The notes beneath the pieces were generated by a model that was not told the DNA's origin, did no database searches, and saw only the letters and a program-made list of their open reading frames with translations. From positions 62,001-126,000 of the forward strand of contig CAVOSE010000063.1 of the NCBI GenBank assembly GCA_963698775.1: a DNA stretch of 64,000 bases, read 5' to 3'. The translations under genes were made by a program, and so were the position numbers. Source of the stretch: Thiohalocapsa sp963698775. Lineage in GTDB: Bacteria; Pseudomonadota; Gammaproteobacteria; Chromatiales; Chromatiaceae. Below are positions 25,178-37,578 of the stretch, piece after piece (the stretch's first letter is position 1; every line of letters starts with the position of its first letter).

Positions 25178-27905
25178 GCCGCCGCCACCTGCAAGGCGCA
25201 GAACTTGAACTCCGGAATCTTGGCCGCCGGGTCCAGCGCCGCGTTGGTGAGCAGGTTCGCCGCCGCCTCATGGTAGCAGAAGGGCAGGAACACCTGGCCT
25301 GGTTGCAGGCCCGGATCGGCGCCGGCGAAGGCGATGATGCTACCGCGCCTGGAGCTGAGCCGGACGTGCTCGCCGGCGCGGGTGCCGAGCCTTGATCAGG
25401 TCGTCCGGGTGCAGCATCGCCACCGGGTCCGGCTCGATCTGGTCGAGCACGCTGGCGCGCCTTGTCATGGAGCCGGTATGCCAGTGCTCCAGCAGCCGGC
25501 CGGTGATCAGCACCCAGGGATACTCGTCGTCGGGCAGCTCGTCGGCGTTGGTGAAGGGCGCCGGCACGAAGCGCGCCCGGCCGTCGGCGGTTGGGAAGTC
25601 GTCGATAAAAATGACCGGCTGCCCGGGGTCTGATTCGGATTCGCAGGGATAGGTCACCGAGCCCTGTTCTTCGAGGCGCTCCCAGCTGATACCGGCGATG
25701 CTGGGCATGGCCTGGCGCATCTCGGCGAAGACATCCGGCGGGCCCTGGTAGTGCCAGTCGAGGTCGAGCCGGCGGGCCATGTCGATGATGATGTCCAGGT
25801 CCTGGCGTGCCTGTCCGGGTGGGGCCAGGGCCTGCCTGGCGAGCTGCACGCGGCGGTCGGTGTTGGTGAAGCTGCCGGTCTTTTCCGGGAATGCGGAGGC
25901 GGGCAGGATCACGTCCGCGTACCAGGCGGTCTCGGTCATGAAGATGTCCTGGACGACCAGGTGCTCCAGCTTCGACAGGGCGGTGCGCGCGTGGTTGAGG
26001 TTGGGGTCCGACATGGCCGGGTTCTCGCCCATGATGTACATGCCGCGGATGCGTCGGGCCGGGTCGGGGTCGGTGACGGCGTGCATGATCTCGACCACGG
26101 TGAGGCCCGGATTCGGGTCCAGGGTCTGGCCCCAGAGTGCTTCGAAGCGCGCCCGTACCTCGGGGTTATCGACCCGCTGATAGTCGGGAAAGACCATCGG
26201 GATCAGGCCGACGTCGGAGGCGCCCTGCACGTTGTTCTGGCCGCGCAGCGGATGCAGCCCGGTGCCTGGGCGCCCGATCTGGCCGCTCATCAACGCCAGC
26301 GAGATCAGCGCGCGGGAGTTGTCGGTACCGTGCACGTGCTGGGAGATGCCCATGCCCCAGAAGATGATCGACGCCGCGGAGCCGGCATAGACCCGTGCGA
26401 CCTCGCGGATGGTGGCGGCGTCGATGCCGCAGATGGGCGCCATCTTCTCCGGCGTGTAGGGCTTCAGGTGTTCCGCGAGCTCCGCGAAGCCGGAGGTGCG
26501 GGCGTCGACGAAGGCCTGGTCGACCAACCCTTGCTCCATGACGGCGTGCATCAGGGCATTGAGCAGCGCGACGTCGGTATCCGGCTTGAACTGTAGGTAG
26601 TGGGTGGCGTGCTCGGCGATCGGCGTGCGGCGGGGATCAAGCACGATCAGCGTCTTGCCGCGGCGCACCTCGTTCTTCAAGAAGGTCGCCGCCACCGGGT
26701 GATTGACCGTGGTGTTGGAGCCGATGATGAAGATCACCTCGGCGTGGGCGGCGTCGCGCACCGGGTTCGAGACGGCGCCGGAGCCGATCATCTCCAGCAG
26801 CGCCACCACGGAGGAGGCATGGCACAGACGCGTGCAGTGGTCGACGTTGTTGGTGCCGAAGCCGGTGCGGACCAGCTTCTGGAACAGATAGGCCTCCTCG
26901 TTGGAGCCCTTCGCGGAGCCGAAGCCGGCGAGTGCGTTGGCGCCATGATTGTCGCGGATGGCCTTGAGACCGCCGGCGGCGCGGGCCATGGCCTCGTCCC
27001 AGGTGGCCTCGCGGAAGTCGGCGTAGGGGTTGTCCAAATCCAGCGCCAGCTCCGCCCGCTTCGGGGCGTCGTCGCGCCGGATCAGCGGAACCGTCAGTCG
27101 GCCGCTGTTGTGCGCGTAGTCGAAGCCATAGCGGCCCTTGACGCAGAGTCGGCCCTGATTGGCGGGGCCGTCGCGACCGCTGACGTGCAGGATGCGATTG
27201 TCGCTGACGTGATAGGTCAGCTGGCAGCCGACCCCGCAATAGGGACAGATCGAGTCCACCGAGCGTTGCGGCGCTTCGAGTCCGACGCCGCCCGCCGGCA
27301 TCAAGGCACCGGTGGGGCAGGCCTGCACGCACTCGCCGCAGCCGACACAGCTGCTGGCGCCGAGCGGGTCTTCCAGGTCGAATACGATGCTGGCCTGATC
27401 GCCGCGGCGGGCGTAGCCGATGACGCCGTTGACCTGTTCCTCGCGGCAGGCGCGCAGGCAGCGGGTGCAGCGGATGCAGGCGTCCAGGTTGACGGCGATG
27501 GCCGGGTGGCTGACATCCGCCGCTGGCTGCTCGCGACGCGGGAAGCGCGAGGTGCCGACCTGCAGGAAGCCGGCCCAATCGTCCAGCTCGTTGTGGACGC
27601 TGTAGGCGGTCTCCGGCATATCCGCCTTGAGCAACTCGACCACCAGCCGCTGGGACTTGCGTGCGCGCTCGTTGCTGCTGTGGGCGACCATGCCGTCGCT
27701 CGGCTGGCGGCAACAGGACGGCGCCAACACGCGTTCGCCTTCGATCTCGACCACGCAGGCGCGACAGTTGCCGTCCGGGCGCAACCCGTCCTTGGCGCAC
27801 AGCTGCGGGATGGCAACGCCATGGCGTTTGGCCGCCGTGAGCAGTGTCTCGCCCGGCAACGCGGTCATGGCCTCGCCGTCGAGTGTGAAGTTAACGGTCG
27901 GGGAA

Positions 27906-27922
<17 letters not shown>
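25174..27922 (-). CDS. fdhA: NAD-dependent formate dehydrogenase, alpha (Mo/W) subunit, frameshifted near the end
   Basis: Oxidises formate to CO2 with a bis-MGD Mo or W centre. Cys42, 53, 56, 70 bind a 2Fe-2S cluster; CIRCTRCLRAC (149-159) and CVGCGECVQAC (192-202) bind two 4Fe-4S clusters; CPYCGVGC (226-233) plus Cys260 another. Catalytic Cys367-His368 lies in DHCTRLCHASS (Cys, not selenocysteine). AGGAG six bases upstream supports ATG 27922. At about 25394 one surplus base shifts the frame; corrected, it continues LGTRAGEHVRLSSRRGSIIA, FLPFCYHEAAANLLTNAALD and ends at 25174 in an ATGA overlap with the next gene. As read, the frame stops at 25340 with an Arg-rich tail. Overlaps the beta-subunit gene by 17 bases. 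Confidence 0.93.
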
Positions 27923-29657
<1,735 letters not shown>

Positions 29658-29910
29658 GGTGCTGACTCCTGGGTTGCTTGGGTCACGGCCCGAGGCTGTC
29701 GGGTGCTTGGATCTTCGTTTCTGCACAGGTCAGCAAATAGTGGGCCAGTTGGTTCACTCTGGCATGTGAGTTGCGTAGGGTCCGGCTGCCGCCGACGGTC
29801 TCTGTTTCGAAGGCTCCGGCATGGTCCTCAGCGTGGTCTGTCACAGTCTCTGGACCCCCACGCACAGGCGGTTCCGCTCATCTTCGCCTTCACCCAGGGA
29901 GAGCCTCCAC

Positions 29911-30897
29911 GTGCACCAATACCACTCTGCTCGATTCGCGCTGTCGTTGTTGGCGCTCTGGCTGCTGTCGCCGACCTGGGCCTGGGCGGAGGATGGCGTC
30001 CAAGTGGGCACGCAAGGAACTGCGCAACCGGTGCTGACAGCACTGGAGGTCACGGAGATCGCGCCCGGCGTCTACTTGCGCCCCGGCGTACAGGAGGTCG
30101 CCGACGCGCACAACCTGGGCCACATCGCCAACCTGGGATTCATCGTCGGCAACGAGCGTGTCGCGGTCATCGATGCCGGTGGCAGTCGGGCGGAAGGCGA
30201 GGCGTTGCTCGCTGCGGTGCGGACCACCACGGATTTGCCCGTCGCCTACCTGATCCTGACCCACATGCACCCGGACCATGTGCTTGGCTCCGGGGTTTTC
30301 GCGGATGCCGGGGTCGAGGTGATCGGGCATGCCAATCTGCCCGATGCCCTGGTGCGGCGACAGGAGTTCTACGTCACAGGGGCGTTGGAGCACATCGGCG
30401 CGCAGGCTCAGGGCTCGCGGGTGGCGATGCCGACCGTCGGTGTGGCGGCTGGGGAGACGCTGGAACTCGACCTGGGCGGGCGCGTGCTGGAGCTGCGCGG
30501 CTATCCCACCGCCCACACCAACAACGATCTATCGGTGCTGGACCGCTCCAGCGGCGTCCTTTGGTTGTCGGACTTGCTATTCGTCGAGCGCGTCCCGGTC
30601 ATCGACGGCAGCCTGCTGGGCTGGCTCGGGGTCATTGACCAGTTGTCCGCCGCGCAAGCGTCGTCCGTCGTACCGGGGCATGGTCCCCATGGCAGCGATT
30701 GGAAGGGGGCGCTGGCCAAGCAGCGGGCCTATCTGGAGGCGATCGCCGACGGGGTGCGGGGGCAACTACGCGCCGGCGGCGATCTCTCCAGCGCCGTGCG
30801 CACCGTCGCCGGGGACCAACGCGACGATTGGCTGCTGTTCGACGACTATCACGGCCGCAACGTCACCGCCGCCTATGTCGAACTGGAATGGGAGTAG
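29911..30897 (+). CDS. Quinoprotein relay system zinc metallohydrolase (MBL fold)
   Basis: A 328-residue exported metallo-beta-lactamase-fold protein. GTG 29911 has GGGAG eight bases upstream; the signal peptide is MHQYHSARFALSLLALWLLS to WAWA. The zinc motif THMHPDHVLGSG at 117-128 is HxHxDH, followed by the PTAHTNND His, LWLSDLLF Asp and VVPGHGPHG His. This matches the SoxH-like hydrolases found with PQQ-dependent alcohol dehydrogenases and SoxYZ-like carriers. The SoxYZ-like gene follows 75 bases on. Divergent from fdhB with about 250 bases between the starts, so a shared control region is likely. Substrate not established for this family. Confidence 0.87.
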   Translation: MHQYHSARFALSLLALWLLSPTWAWAEDGVQVGTQGTAQPVLTALEVTEIAPGVYLRPGVQEVADAHNLGHIANLGFIVGNERVAVIDAGGSRAEGEALLAAVRTTTDLPVAYLILTHMHPDHVLGSGVFADAGVEVIGHANLPDALVRRQEFYVTGALEHIGAQAQGSRVAMPTVGVAAGETLELDLGGRVLELRGYPTAHTNNDLSVLDRSSGVLWLSDLLFVERVPVIDGSLLGWLGVIDQLSAAQASSVVPGHGPHGSDWKGALAKQRAYLEAIADGVRGQLRAGGDLSSAVRTVAGDQRDDWLLFDDYHGRNVTAAYVELEWE

Positions 30898-30971
30898 GGC
30901 GCTTGGCATCGAACTTGGAGAATGTCGGGGATACGCCTTCGTTCGAGGGCCACTGCTGGAGAGATCGCCCC

Positions 30972-31838
30972 ATGTCCGTTTCAGATTTGGCACGTCCGGT
31001 GCGCAACGGTGACCGTCATCGATACAGTCTGATGGTGCTGCTTTTTCTGCTGTCTGGCGGGCTCCTGTTGGGCGCCGGCAGCAGCGCTTGCGCGCAGGAG
31101 CAGTCCGACGCCAGGTGGTTGCAGATCAAGCACGAACTGTTCGGCGATCGGCGCGTCGACGACGGCGCGGATGTGATCGGACTGACCACCCCCTACCGGG
31201 CGCTCGACGCCGCGGTCGTCCCCATCGATATCGTCTCCAAACTGGAGCAGACCCCGGAGCGCTACATCAAGGGGATGTATTTGGTCATCGACAACAACCC
31301 GTCGCCGGTTGCCGCGGTGTTCGAGTTTCCCGGCGAGCGTGCCTGGGACATCATCTCCACCCGCATCCGCGTCAATGCCTACACCAATGTCCGCGTGCTG
31401 GCGGAACTCAACGACGGTGCGCTCTACATGACCGCCAACTACGTTAAGGCCTCCGGCGGCTGTTCGGCACCGGCGCAAAAGGACCCGTCCGCGGCCATGG
31501 CGAACCTGGGCAAGATGAAGCTGATCGTGCCGGAACTGCAACCGGACAGCCCGCTGCTGGCCAAGCTGTTGATCAAGCACCCTAACAACTCCGGCCTGCA
31601 GTTCGATCAGATCAAGCGCAGTTACATCCCCGCCGACTACATTCGCAACATCGAGGTCAGCTACCAGGGCGAGTTGCTGTTCAAGGTCACCACCGATATC
31701 TCCATCAGCGAAGACCCCGCCATTATCTTCGGCTTCATGCCCGAAGGCGACGCCGACGGGGCGTTCGAGGTCCATGTCGTCGATTCCGAAGGCCGGCGTT
31801 TCGACCAACGGTTCGAGCCGACGGCGATGAACGATTAG
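30972..31838 (+). CDS. Quinoprotein-associated SoxYZ-like carrier
   Basis: A 288-residue exported protein joining a SoxY-like and a SoxZ-like domain. GGAGAG before ATG 30972 supports the start; the signal helix is LMVLLFLLSGGLLLGAG. The SoxY-like part (about 45-165) ends in KASGGCSAP, where Cys164 stands for the substrate-carrying Cys of SoxY's GGCGG tail; the SoxZ-like part (about 190-288) follows. The family is known from genomes with PQQ-dependent dehydrogenases and is thought to carry a bound intermediate. Paired with the MBL hydrolase upstream. No sox genes for thiosulfate oxidation are in the window. Confidence 0.88.
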   Translation: MSVSDLARPVRNGDRHRYSLMVLLFLLSGGLLLGAGSSACAQEQSDARWLQIKHELFGDRRVDDGADVIGLTTPYRALDAAVVPIDIVSKLEQTPERYIKGMYLVIDNNPSPVAAVFEFPGERAWDIISTRIRVNAYTNVRVLAELNDGALYMTANYVKASGGCSAPAQKDPSAAMANLGKMKLIVPELQPDSPLLAKLLIKHPNNSGLQFDQIKRSYIPADYIRNIEVSYQGELLFKVTTDISISEDPAIIFGFMPEGDADGAFEVHVVDSEGRRFDQRFEPTAMND

Positions 31839-31973
31839 GACAGGTGCGCTCGGATCGCCAACGCACAGGCGGAACCGAGGCGGTGGATGAAGCTCACCCG
31901 AGCAGCGCTGCGGGGCACCTTTCCTCGCAAGCATCCGGCCTCGGTATTGACCCTGCCCAGAGGGTGGTATTCG

Positions 31974-32819
31974 CTAGATCTTCACTCCAAAGGTCCTCTT
32001 CAGTGCGAAAGCGAAGACGATCGATAGGACGAAGAAGGAGACCGTCCAGTGTGTACTCCAACCCAGGCCAGGAATCTGCAGGTCGGCGTCGTTAAGGCTG
32101 ATGCTAACAGACTGGAACGGACCGTCGACGCGCAGGGGAGGCTCGGCCGGGTACAGCAGCTGATCGAGGAAGCCGCTGCGCACCCTGAGCGGTGAGCGAC
32201 GGACGAGCTGGGGGCGCGCATCGAAGGATTTCGTGGCGGTGGCGCCGGCGAGGCTTAGCGTTAGCTCATAGTCGCCAGGTGAACGCAGCTCGACACGCCA
32301 GGCCAGCCGACGCTGTGCGGGGATCCACACCGCCGGAGTCTTGATGACGAGGCCGTCGCCGCCGCCCTGCAAGGCTACGTCGGGGCGGCGCCCCTCGAGG
32401 GAGGATGCCGCGACTTCCGTGAGCTGGGCCTCTACGACGAAGGTGTCTCCAGGAGCGGGGACTTGGTAGCCATAGTGGGACTGCAGCTGTGCGATCACTA
32501 GCACCAGCGGAGGCAGGATCCACACCATCGGCATCAGGCCGAGTTTGATCCAGCTGAGGCTGTGCCGAAAGATCTCGGACTGGGCTCGTAGGATGGCTCG
32601 CGGGTCGTCGCCTAAGAGTCTGATTTCGAACAGGCAGCCCTGGATCTTTCTCTTGACCTGTTCGAGCGCGTGCTGGTCTGACGCGCGCTTGAAGATGACT
32701 AGCATGACCATCGCAACGATCAGCGACACGAGGGTCACGCCTACGAACGCGTTCATGCCTCGGAACGGATAAAGTAATCCGTCGAACAGCGGCCTCAGAA
32801 CGGCATTGATAACGGACAA
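31974..32819 (-). CDS. EMC3/TMCO1 (Oxa1-superfamily)-like membrane protein
   Basis: A 281-residue protein with three membrane helices. Helix 1 (about 24-44, FVGVTLVSLIVAMVMLVIFK) is followed by a cytoplasmic charged coiled coil (ALEQVKRKIQGCLFEIRLLG; DDPRAILRAQSEIFRHSLSW) leading to helix 2 (KLGLMPMVWILPPLVLVIAQ). This helix/coiled-coil/helix start is the pattern of EMC3/TMCO1 (DUF106), relatives of the YidC insertase. Between helix 2 and helix 3 (about 255-272, TVSFFVLSIVFAFALKR) lies an outer beta-rich region of about 130 residues, absent from the small archaeal forms. Last gene of the minus-strand set beginning with the phosphatases. Function inferred only from fold. Confidence 0.6.
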   Translation of the reverse strand: MSVINAVLRPLFDGLLYPFRGMNAFVGVTLVSLIVAMVMLVIFKRASDQHALEQVKRKIQGCLFEIRLLGDDPRAILRAQSEIFRHSLSWIKLGLMPMVWILPPLVLVIAQLQSHYGYQVPAPGDTFVVEAQLTEVAASSLEGRRPDVALQGGGDGLVIKTPAVWIPAQRRLAWRVELRSPGDYELTLSLAGATATKSFDARPQLVRRSPLRVRSGFLDQLLYPAEPPLRVDGPFQSVSISLNDADLQIPGLGWSTHWTVSFFVLSIVFAFALKRTFGVKI

Positions 32820-32873
32820 GGCGCCCCCGGTGTACTCAGAGTCTCTGTGGTTTCCTGGTCTGTCCGCGTCGAC

Positions 32874-33068
32874 CTAGGAGATGTAGCCCAGCCCGCGCAG
32901 ACGCTTCTTGATCTCCTCCTCGGAGTCGGCGCCTTCCAGCTTCGAGAGCTCCTTTTCGAGTGCGTGGGTGATGAGCTCGGACGGGGACGAATAGCCCGCG
33001 ATGCGCGCGTACTTCTCGACCTTCTCTACCAGCGCCTTGTCCAGCTTGACCTTGCGTGATCCGAACAT
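32874..33068 (-). CDS. Small ribbon-helix-helix-like protein with LRGLGY tail
   Basis: A 64-residue protein: RKVKLDKALVEKVEKYARIA then GYSSPSELITHALEKELSKL, a strand followed by two helices as in CopG/Arc-type ribbon-helix-helix proteins. The end, EEEIKKRLRGLGYIS, is an odd addition: a short acidic helix and the tail RLRGLGYIS, nearly the same as the tail RLRSLGYLGG of the sulfatase-like protein at 38.3 kb. GAGGAGAACGCG precedes the ATG. It sits 18 bases after the phosphatase gene B stop, inside the operon. It may regulate the cluster or be a structural partner; no toxin gene is adjacent. Confidence 0.7.
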   Translation of the reverse strand: MFGSRKVKLDKALVEKVEKYARIAGYSSPSELITHALEKELSKLEGADSEEEIKKRLRGLGYIS

Positions 33069-33086
33069 TTTCGCGTTCTCCTCGGG

Positions 33087-35216
33087 TCAGTCGACGGCGG
33101 TCGTCTGCGCCGCGGTGGCCTGCGCGCGCGGGAAATCCCTGATGCCAAACTCCGCGATGATCGCCGCGGCGAGGTGTTGCAGATCTTCGACCGGCTGCTT
33201 CAATGGACGGCTCGTGAATAATACGCCGGGCACGAGTTCGTGGTCCATGGCGTGGTTCCCGCTCCACTCGTCGAGGTTGTCGGCCAGGACCTCGCCGCTT
33301 ACCTTGCCCAGGGCGGAGTCCCCGGAACACTGCATGTGGGGGCCATAGCCAACCTGCAGGTCGGGCCCGATCTCTAGTTGGCCGCGATCTTGGTAGGTCT
33401 CTTCGCGCGCGTACATCTTGGTGACCACGGGGAGCCCGGTCTTGGGATCTATCGTGGCCAACAGTTCTTGTGAAATCTCGTCCATCAACGCCTTCCGGTC
33501 CGACGGCGCGATGACGCCGTTCCGTTCGCGACCCCGCAGGTTGATGTAGAGCCCGTTGAGGCCCAGACCGTAGGCGCGGGTGCGTGACCAGTCCACGTTC
33601 AGAAACAACCCCGGATCCTGCTCCAAGTACGGGTCGAGGACAGCGAGAAAGCCGTTTTCCCGCAGCCAGGCATTGAGGTTGAACTGGCGGCGAACGCTCG
33701 CGAAGCCATGGTCGGACATCACGACCAGGGTCGTGTTCGGCCCCATGCGTTCGAGCGTAGCGCCCACGACGCCGTCAAGCTCGGCGTAGACGTCGGGAAT
33801 GACGTGGGCGAAGGGCGCGTCTTTCTCCGCGTCATAGGCCGGGTGCTCTGGGTCGAGGGGCCGAAACATCATGTGGGAGATCTGGTCCAGATTGCCGAAG
33901 TAGTAGAAGAGCAGTCCCTGGTCAAAGTTGCCCAGCACCGTCTCATATTGCCGGATCAGCTCGCGTCCGGCGATGTGCGCCTGCTCCAGAAACTCCTCCC
34001 GGCTCAGGATGCCGCCCACGAGGGCGTTGGTGTCCTCGGGGGTTCCCTGGGTGTAGAACCGCCCCGAGGCCTCTGCCAGCTTCCTCGCGTATGAGTTCGG
34101 CGTCGAGATGGGCATCGCCGGGGCGAAGGGATCGAGGTTCAGCGGACTGACGTAGAGCTCGAAAACGGGATTCACTGACTTGAGATAGAACAACGCCTCG
34201 ACCGGGATGCTCTGCGTGCGCACCATGTCGAGGCTGATGGGCACCCAGTCGCTCCACTCTCCGACCTTTAGCACCCGTTTCTCGTCGCCCACCACGAGCT
34301 TGATCACGGGCTGATCGGGATCGATGAACGCGGTGAAACTGGCAGTGACCTTCTGATCGCCCACGAGGAAGGGATTGTCGGGGCCGTACAGGGTGCCCTC
34401 CACGACGCCGTCGTCGATGGCCACGGGGTAGACCTTTCCGCCGCTGAGACCCTTGCCCTCGTAGAGGAACGGCTGAGAGGTATAGAACGAGAAAATCCCG
34501 TAGGTACCGAGGATGTCGGGGGTGCCCATGCCCGAAACCTCGAAGGTCGCCGTTCCGGAAGGCGGGAAGTTCGCCGGCATGCGGATGATCGTCGTTTGAA
34601 CCCCGTTTTCCTCGAGCACCTTCCAGAATTCCTCGCCGCGGCGCAGCAGCTCGAAGCGGCCGCGGGCCAGGGGGATCTGGTAGCGCCCGAGCTTCAGGTT
34701 GCGCCCGGTGCCTGCGGCACGGCTTGTGGAGAGGTAGGGAATCATCGTCGCGGGGTCGCGGTGCATGAAGTCGAAGATGCCGTGTCCACCGGAGTCTAGG
34801 CCCGTGATGAAGTTGGACCAGGCGACGGGGCTCTGCGGTGGTACCGCGGTTGCGAGGGGCTGGAAGTGGCCCATCTCGGCCAGCCGCTTGAGGTTCGGCA
34901 TGCGGCCGTCATCCATGAAACGCCGGGCTAGGCGGTAGTCCATGCCGTCGAAGCCCAGGACGATCACCCGTTTGCCCTCCGCCTCAGGCTCGAGCCGAGG
35001 GTCGCTGCATCCAACGGACAGCCCCACGGCGACCGCAATGACTACCGTCACCCGGACCAACGCGGCGAGGCGGAGGCAACGCAGCATCGCGTCGGTCGCG
35101 CGCGGACGCCGATGCGCCGAGGACATGGCAGAGCCAATGTCCTGGGATCCCTCGTCGTCGCTACCGACCACAACACGCGAGCGGAGCGCCTCGTCGGCGA
35201 TTTGCAGAGTGCTCAT
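33087..35216 (-). CDS. Alkaline-phosphatase-superfamily lipoprotein (type I phosphodiesterase-like), gene B
   Basis: From ATG 35216 (MSTLQIADEA) 709 residues. A lipoprotein signal, VVIAVAVGLSVGC, comes after a 50-residue head, so the enzyme is envelope-anchored. The catalytic domain shows RVIVLGFDGMDYRLARRF (metal Asp), PPQSPVAWSNFITGL with Ser as likely nucleophile, FDFMHRDPATMIPY, NLDQISHMMFR (Asp, His), VVMSDHGFASVRR (Asp, His) and WSGNHAMDHELVPGVLF (last His). This is the phosphodiesterase/nucleotide pyrophosphatase branch. The ATG overlaps the restored stop of gene A (ATGA), so both are made together. In the uncorrected sequence A and B read through as one frame. Substrate unknown. Confidence 0.85.
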   Translation of the reverse strand: MSTLQIADEALRSRVVVGSDDEGSQDIGSAMSSAHRRPRATDAMLRCLRLAALVRVTVVIAVAVGLSVGCSDPRLEPEAEGKRVIVLGFDGMDYRLARRFMDDGRMPNLKRLAEMGHFQPLATAVPPQSPVAWSNFITGLDSGGHGIFDFMHRDPATMIPYLSTSRAAGTGRNLKLGRYQIPLARGRFELLRRGEEFWKVLEENGVQTTIIRMPANFPPSGTATFEVSGMGTPDILGTYGIFSFYTSQPFLYEGKGLSGGKVYPVAIDDGVVEGTLYGPDNPFLVGDQKVTASFTAFIDPDQPVIKLVVGDEKRVLKVGEWSDWVPISLDMVRTQSIPVEALFYLKSVNPVFELYVSPLNLDPFAPAMPISTPNSYARKLAEASGRFYTQGTPEDTNALVGGILSREEFLEQAHIAGRELIRQYETVLGNFDQGLLFYYFGNLDQISHMMFRPLDPEHPAYDAEKDAPFAHVIPDVYAELDGVVGATLERMGPNTTLVVMSDHGFASVRRQFNLNAWLRENGFLAVLDPYLEQDPGLFLNVDWSRTRAYGLGLNGLYINLRGRERNGVIAPSDRKALMDEISQELLATIDPKTGLPVVTKMYAREETYQDRGQLEIGPDLQVGYGPHMQCSGDSALGKVSGEVLADNLDEWSGNHAMDHELVPGVLFTSRPLKQPVEDLQHLAAAIIAEFGIRDFPRAQATAAQTTAVD

Positions 35217-37475
35217 GCCTCGCGCTCCGTGCCGTCCCTGCCGGCGAACGGATTGCGGTGGAACAGCGGCTTGCCCTCCATGTAGTCCTCCGGTTCGAGG
35301 CCGAACAGCTTGCAGCACCGTAGGGGCGATATCGACAAGCGTGGGGTCCTTCTCATCGATGGCCTTGCTGCAAAAGAGGATGCCGGGCACCAGGCGGGGA
35401 TCGACGCAGTGGTCACCGCTCCAGGCCTTGACGTTGTCCTCGAACACCTTGCCAATGATGACGCCCGACGTGCAATCCCAAGAGTGGCGGTAGCCGTGGT
35501 TGTAGCCTACGATCAGGTCCGGGCCGCGGCCCAGGTAGGGACCATGGTGGATCGCCGAGGTCTCGAAGACCTCGTTGATGGCGCGCTCCCCCTTCTCTTC
35601 GTCAATCAGACCGCCGAGCCTTTGCATCAGCTCCTGCTTGAGGGCCTGGGCTGGCTCACCGGGCTCCACGACGCCGCACGCCTCGCGCCCCCTGATATTG
35701 AGAAAGATCCCGGTCAAGCCCACAACGTAGGCGCGGGTCGCCTCCCAGTCCACGTCTTGTAGCCATTCCGAAGAGCCGTCGGTCCCGGCCTTCAGGGCCA
35801 GATACCCGTTCTCGTACAGCCAGCGGTTCATGTTGCAGCCACGCCGGAAAGACGTCATACCGTGGTCCGAGACAACCATCAGCAGGTCGTCCTTGCGCAG
35901 TCGCTCGAGGACCCGGCCGACGAGCTTGTCGTTGCGGACGTACATCTCCTCGATGGCGTTCGCGTGCTTTGCGTCCTGCTCGCGCACCGCCGGGTGATCC
36001 GCCTCGGTGTAGCGCCAGAACATGTGCTGTACCCGGTCTGTGGCGTCGAAGACGCAGACCAGGCTGCCCCTGCGTAGCCGGTCGAGCCCCCGCCAGAACA
36101 TCCGTTCGCGCTCCTCCTCGACGTCGAGGGTCATCGTCAGGAAGGCATCGTCGTCGATCACGCCCTCGTTGAGTGCCCAGGTGTCCTCGGCTAGGCCCAG
36201 GGTCGAGTAGGGGCCGATCAACTTGGCGAGGTAGGTCGAATAGTAGGACGGGTGGGAGATGGGCATCGCCGGCTTCTCCGGGTCGATGCTGATAGGGCTG
36301 ACGTAGAGCGAGAACTCCTCGTCGGCCTCGGTGACTAGCATCCGGCAGAGTCCCGAAACGTTCACTCCAGGGGCCGCGTGGAACGTCAATGCCACCCAGG
36401 GGCTGAGTTGACCCGTGCGGAGCTCGGTGACCTTGCCGTTGGTCTCGACGCGCGTGCGCTGCGCCTCTCGGTCGACGCGGATGCGCAGGGGAATCTCCAG
36501 TGGACGATTGCCCTCGCGGAACGCGTTCTCGGCGCCACGGATCGCCGTCTCGAAACGATGCCCGGTGCCGTTGCTGTTGCGTGGTAGCTCGATGCGGATG
36601 CCCCCCTCTTTGAACTTCGCCTTCGACTTGCGGGTCGTGTAGAGAAGGAAGGTGCCCTGGGTCCCTAGCAGGTCAGGAGTGCACATCGCGCTCAGCTGCG
36701 CCCCTCGGAAGCGCTCGGGCGGGAAGGTGACGGGCATGCGCAGGATGGTGCTCCACACGTTCTTTTCGGCGAGGACTTTCCAGAAGGTCTTCGACTTGCG
36801 CAGCAAGCGTATCTCGGGCTTTTGCAGCGGGATGCGCCAGCTGCCGATCTTCAGAACGCGCTGGACGCTGCCGATTCGCACCGAGGACAGGACGGGCAGG
36901 TACGAGCGCCGATCGGGCTCGAGGAAGTCGAAGATGCCGTGCCGGCCAGGGCCGGTGCCGGTGCTGAACGTCGACCATGCCACGGGCGTGATCGCGGGGA
37001 ACGTGGTGCGCAGCCGGCTGTAACACCCCATTGCTCTCAGCCTCGCGAAGTTGGGGAGCCTGCCCTCGGCCATAAAGCGCTCGGTCAGGGTGGCGTCCTG
37101 GCCGTCGAAGCCCAACACGATCAGGCGCTTGGCCCAGGGACGGGCGACCTTGCCCCGGATGATCAACCGCCACGCCGAGCGGAACGGCCAAATCAGCAGC
37201 GACAGCATCGCCATTAGCATCGTCACGACGACGATGCCGACCGAGGACACCAGGGCGAAGCCCGCGCCGGGACCGATGTAGGCGGCCGCGGGTGACGCCA
37301 CTGCGAGACCAAGGGTGAACGCCAGAGTAACGCAGCTCGCTGCTGGCAAGCGTCTACGCGTCAACGAGTTCGCTGCGCTCTGGATTTCGTCGTGAGGCTT
37401 GGTCTCTGGCGAACGACCCGAGGTGGGGGCGGAAGGCCTCCCGGCGAAGGATAGACCCAACGCCGATCGAAGCAT
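35213..37475 (-). CDS. Membrane-anchored alkaline-phosphatase-superfamily enzyme, gene A, frameshifted near the end
   Basis: About 754 residues. The start is uncertain (ATG 37475, or a TTG near 37362); a signal helix (CVTLAFTLGLAVASPAAA), a YIGPGAGFALVSSVGIVVVT helix and a basic stretch (RSAWRLIIRGKVARPWAKR) lead into the catalytic domain: LIVLGFDGQDATLTERF, PAITPVAWSTFSTGTGPGRH with Thr as likely nucleophile, FDATDRVQHMFWRY, MVVSDHGMTSFRR and WSGDHCVDPRLVPGILF. It is about 35-40% like gene B by eye. At 35309-35311 one surplus base turns the expected VLQLFGLEPEDYMEGKPLFH ending (stop at 35213) into a read-through to gene B. Divergent from the sulfotransferase. Confidence 0.8.
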
Positions 37476-37578
37476 GAGCGCCAGGCCGCATCCCGAACGC
37501 TCGGGATTAGCAGCCGCGGCATTTCCGATGGATAACGGTGAGGGGGCTGTCAAGTCGACCTGTGAGAAACTCGCGCAC

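Noticed and set aside
32874..33068. Type II antitoxin without toxin
   Set aside because: The RHH fold fits an antitoxin, but the gene lies inside the phosphatase operon, has no toxin next to it and carries the LRGLGY tail, so I did not call it one.
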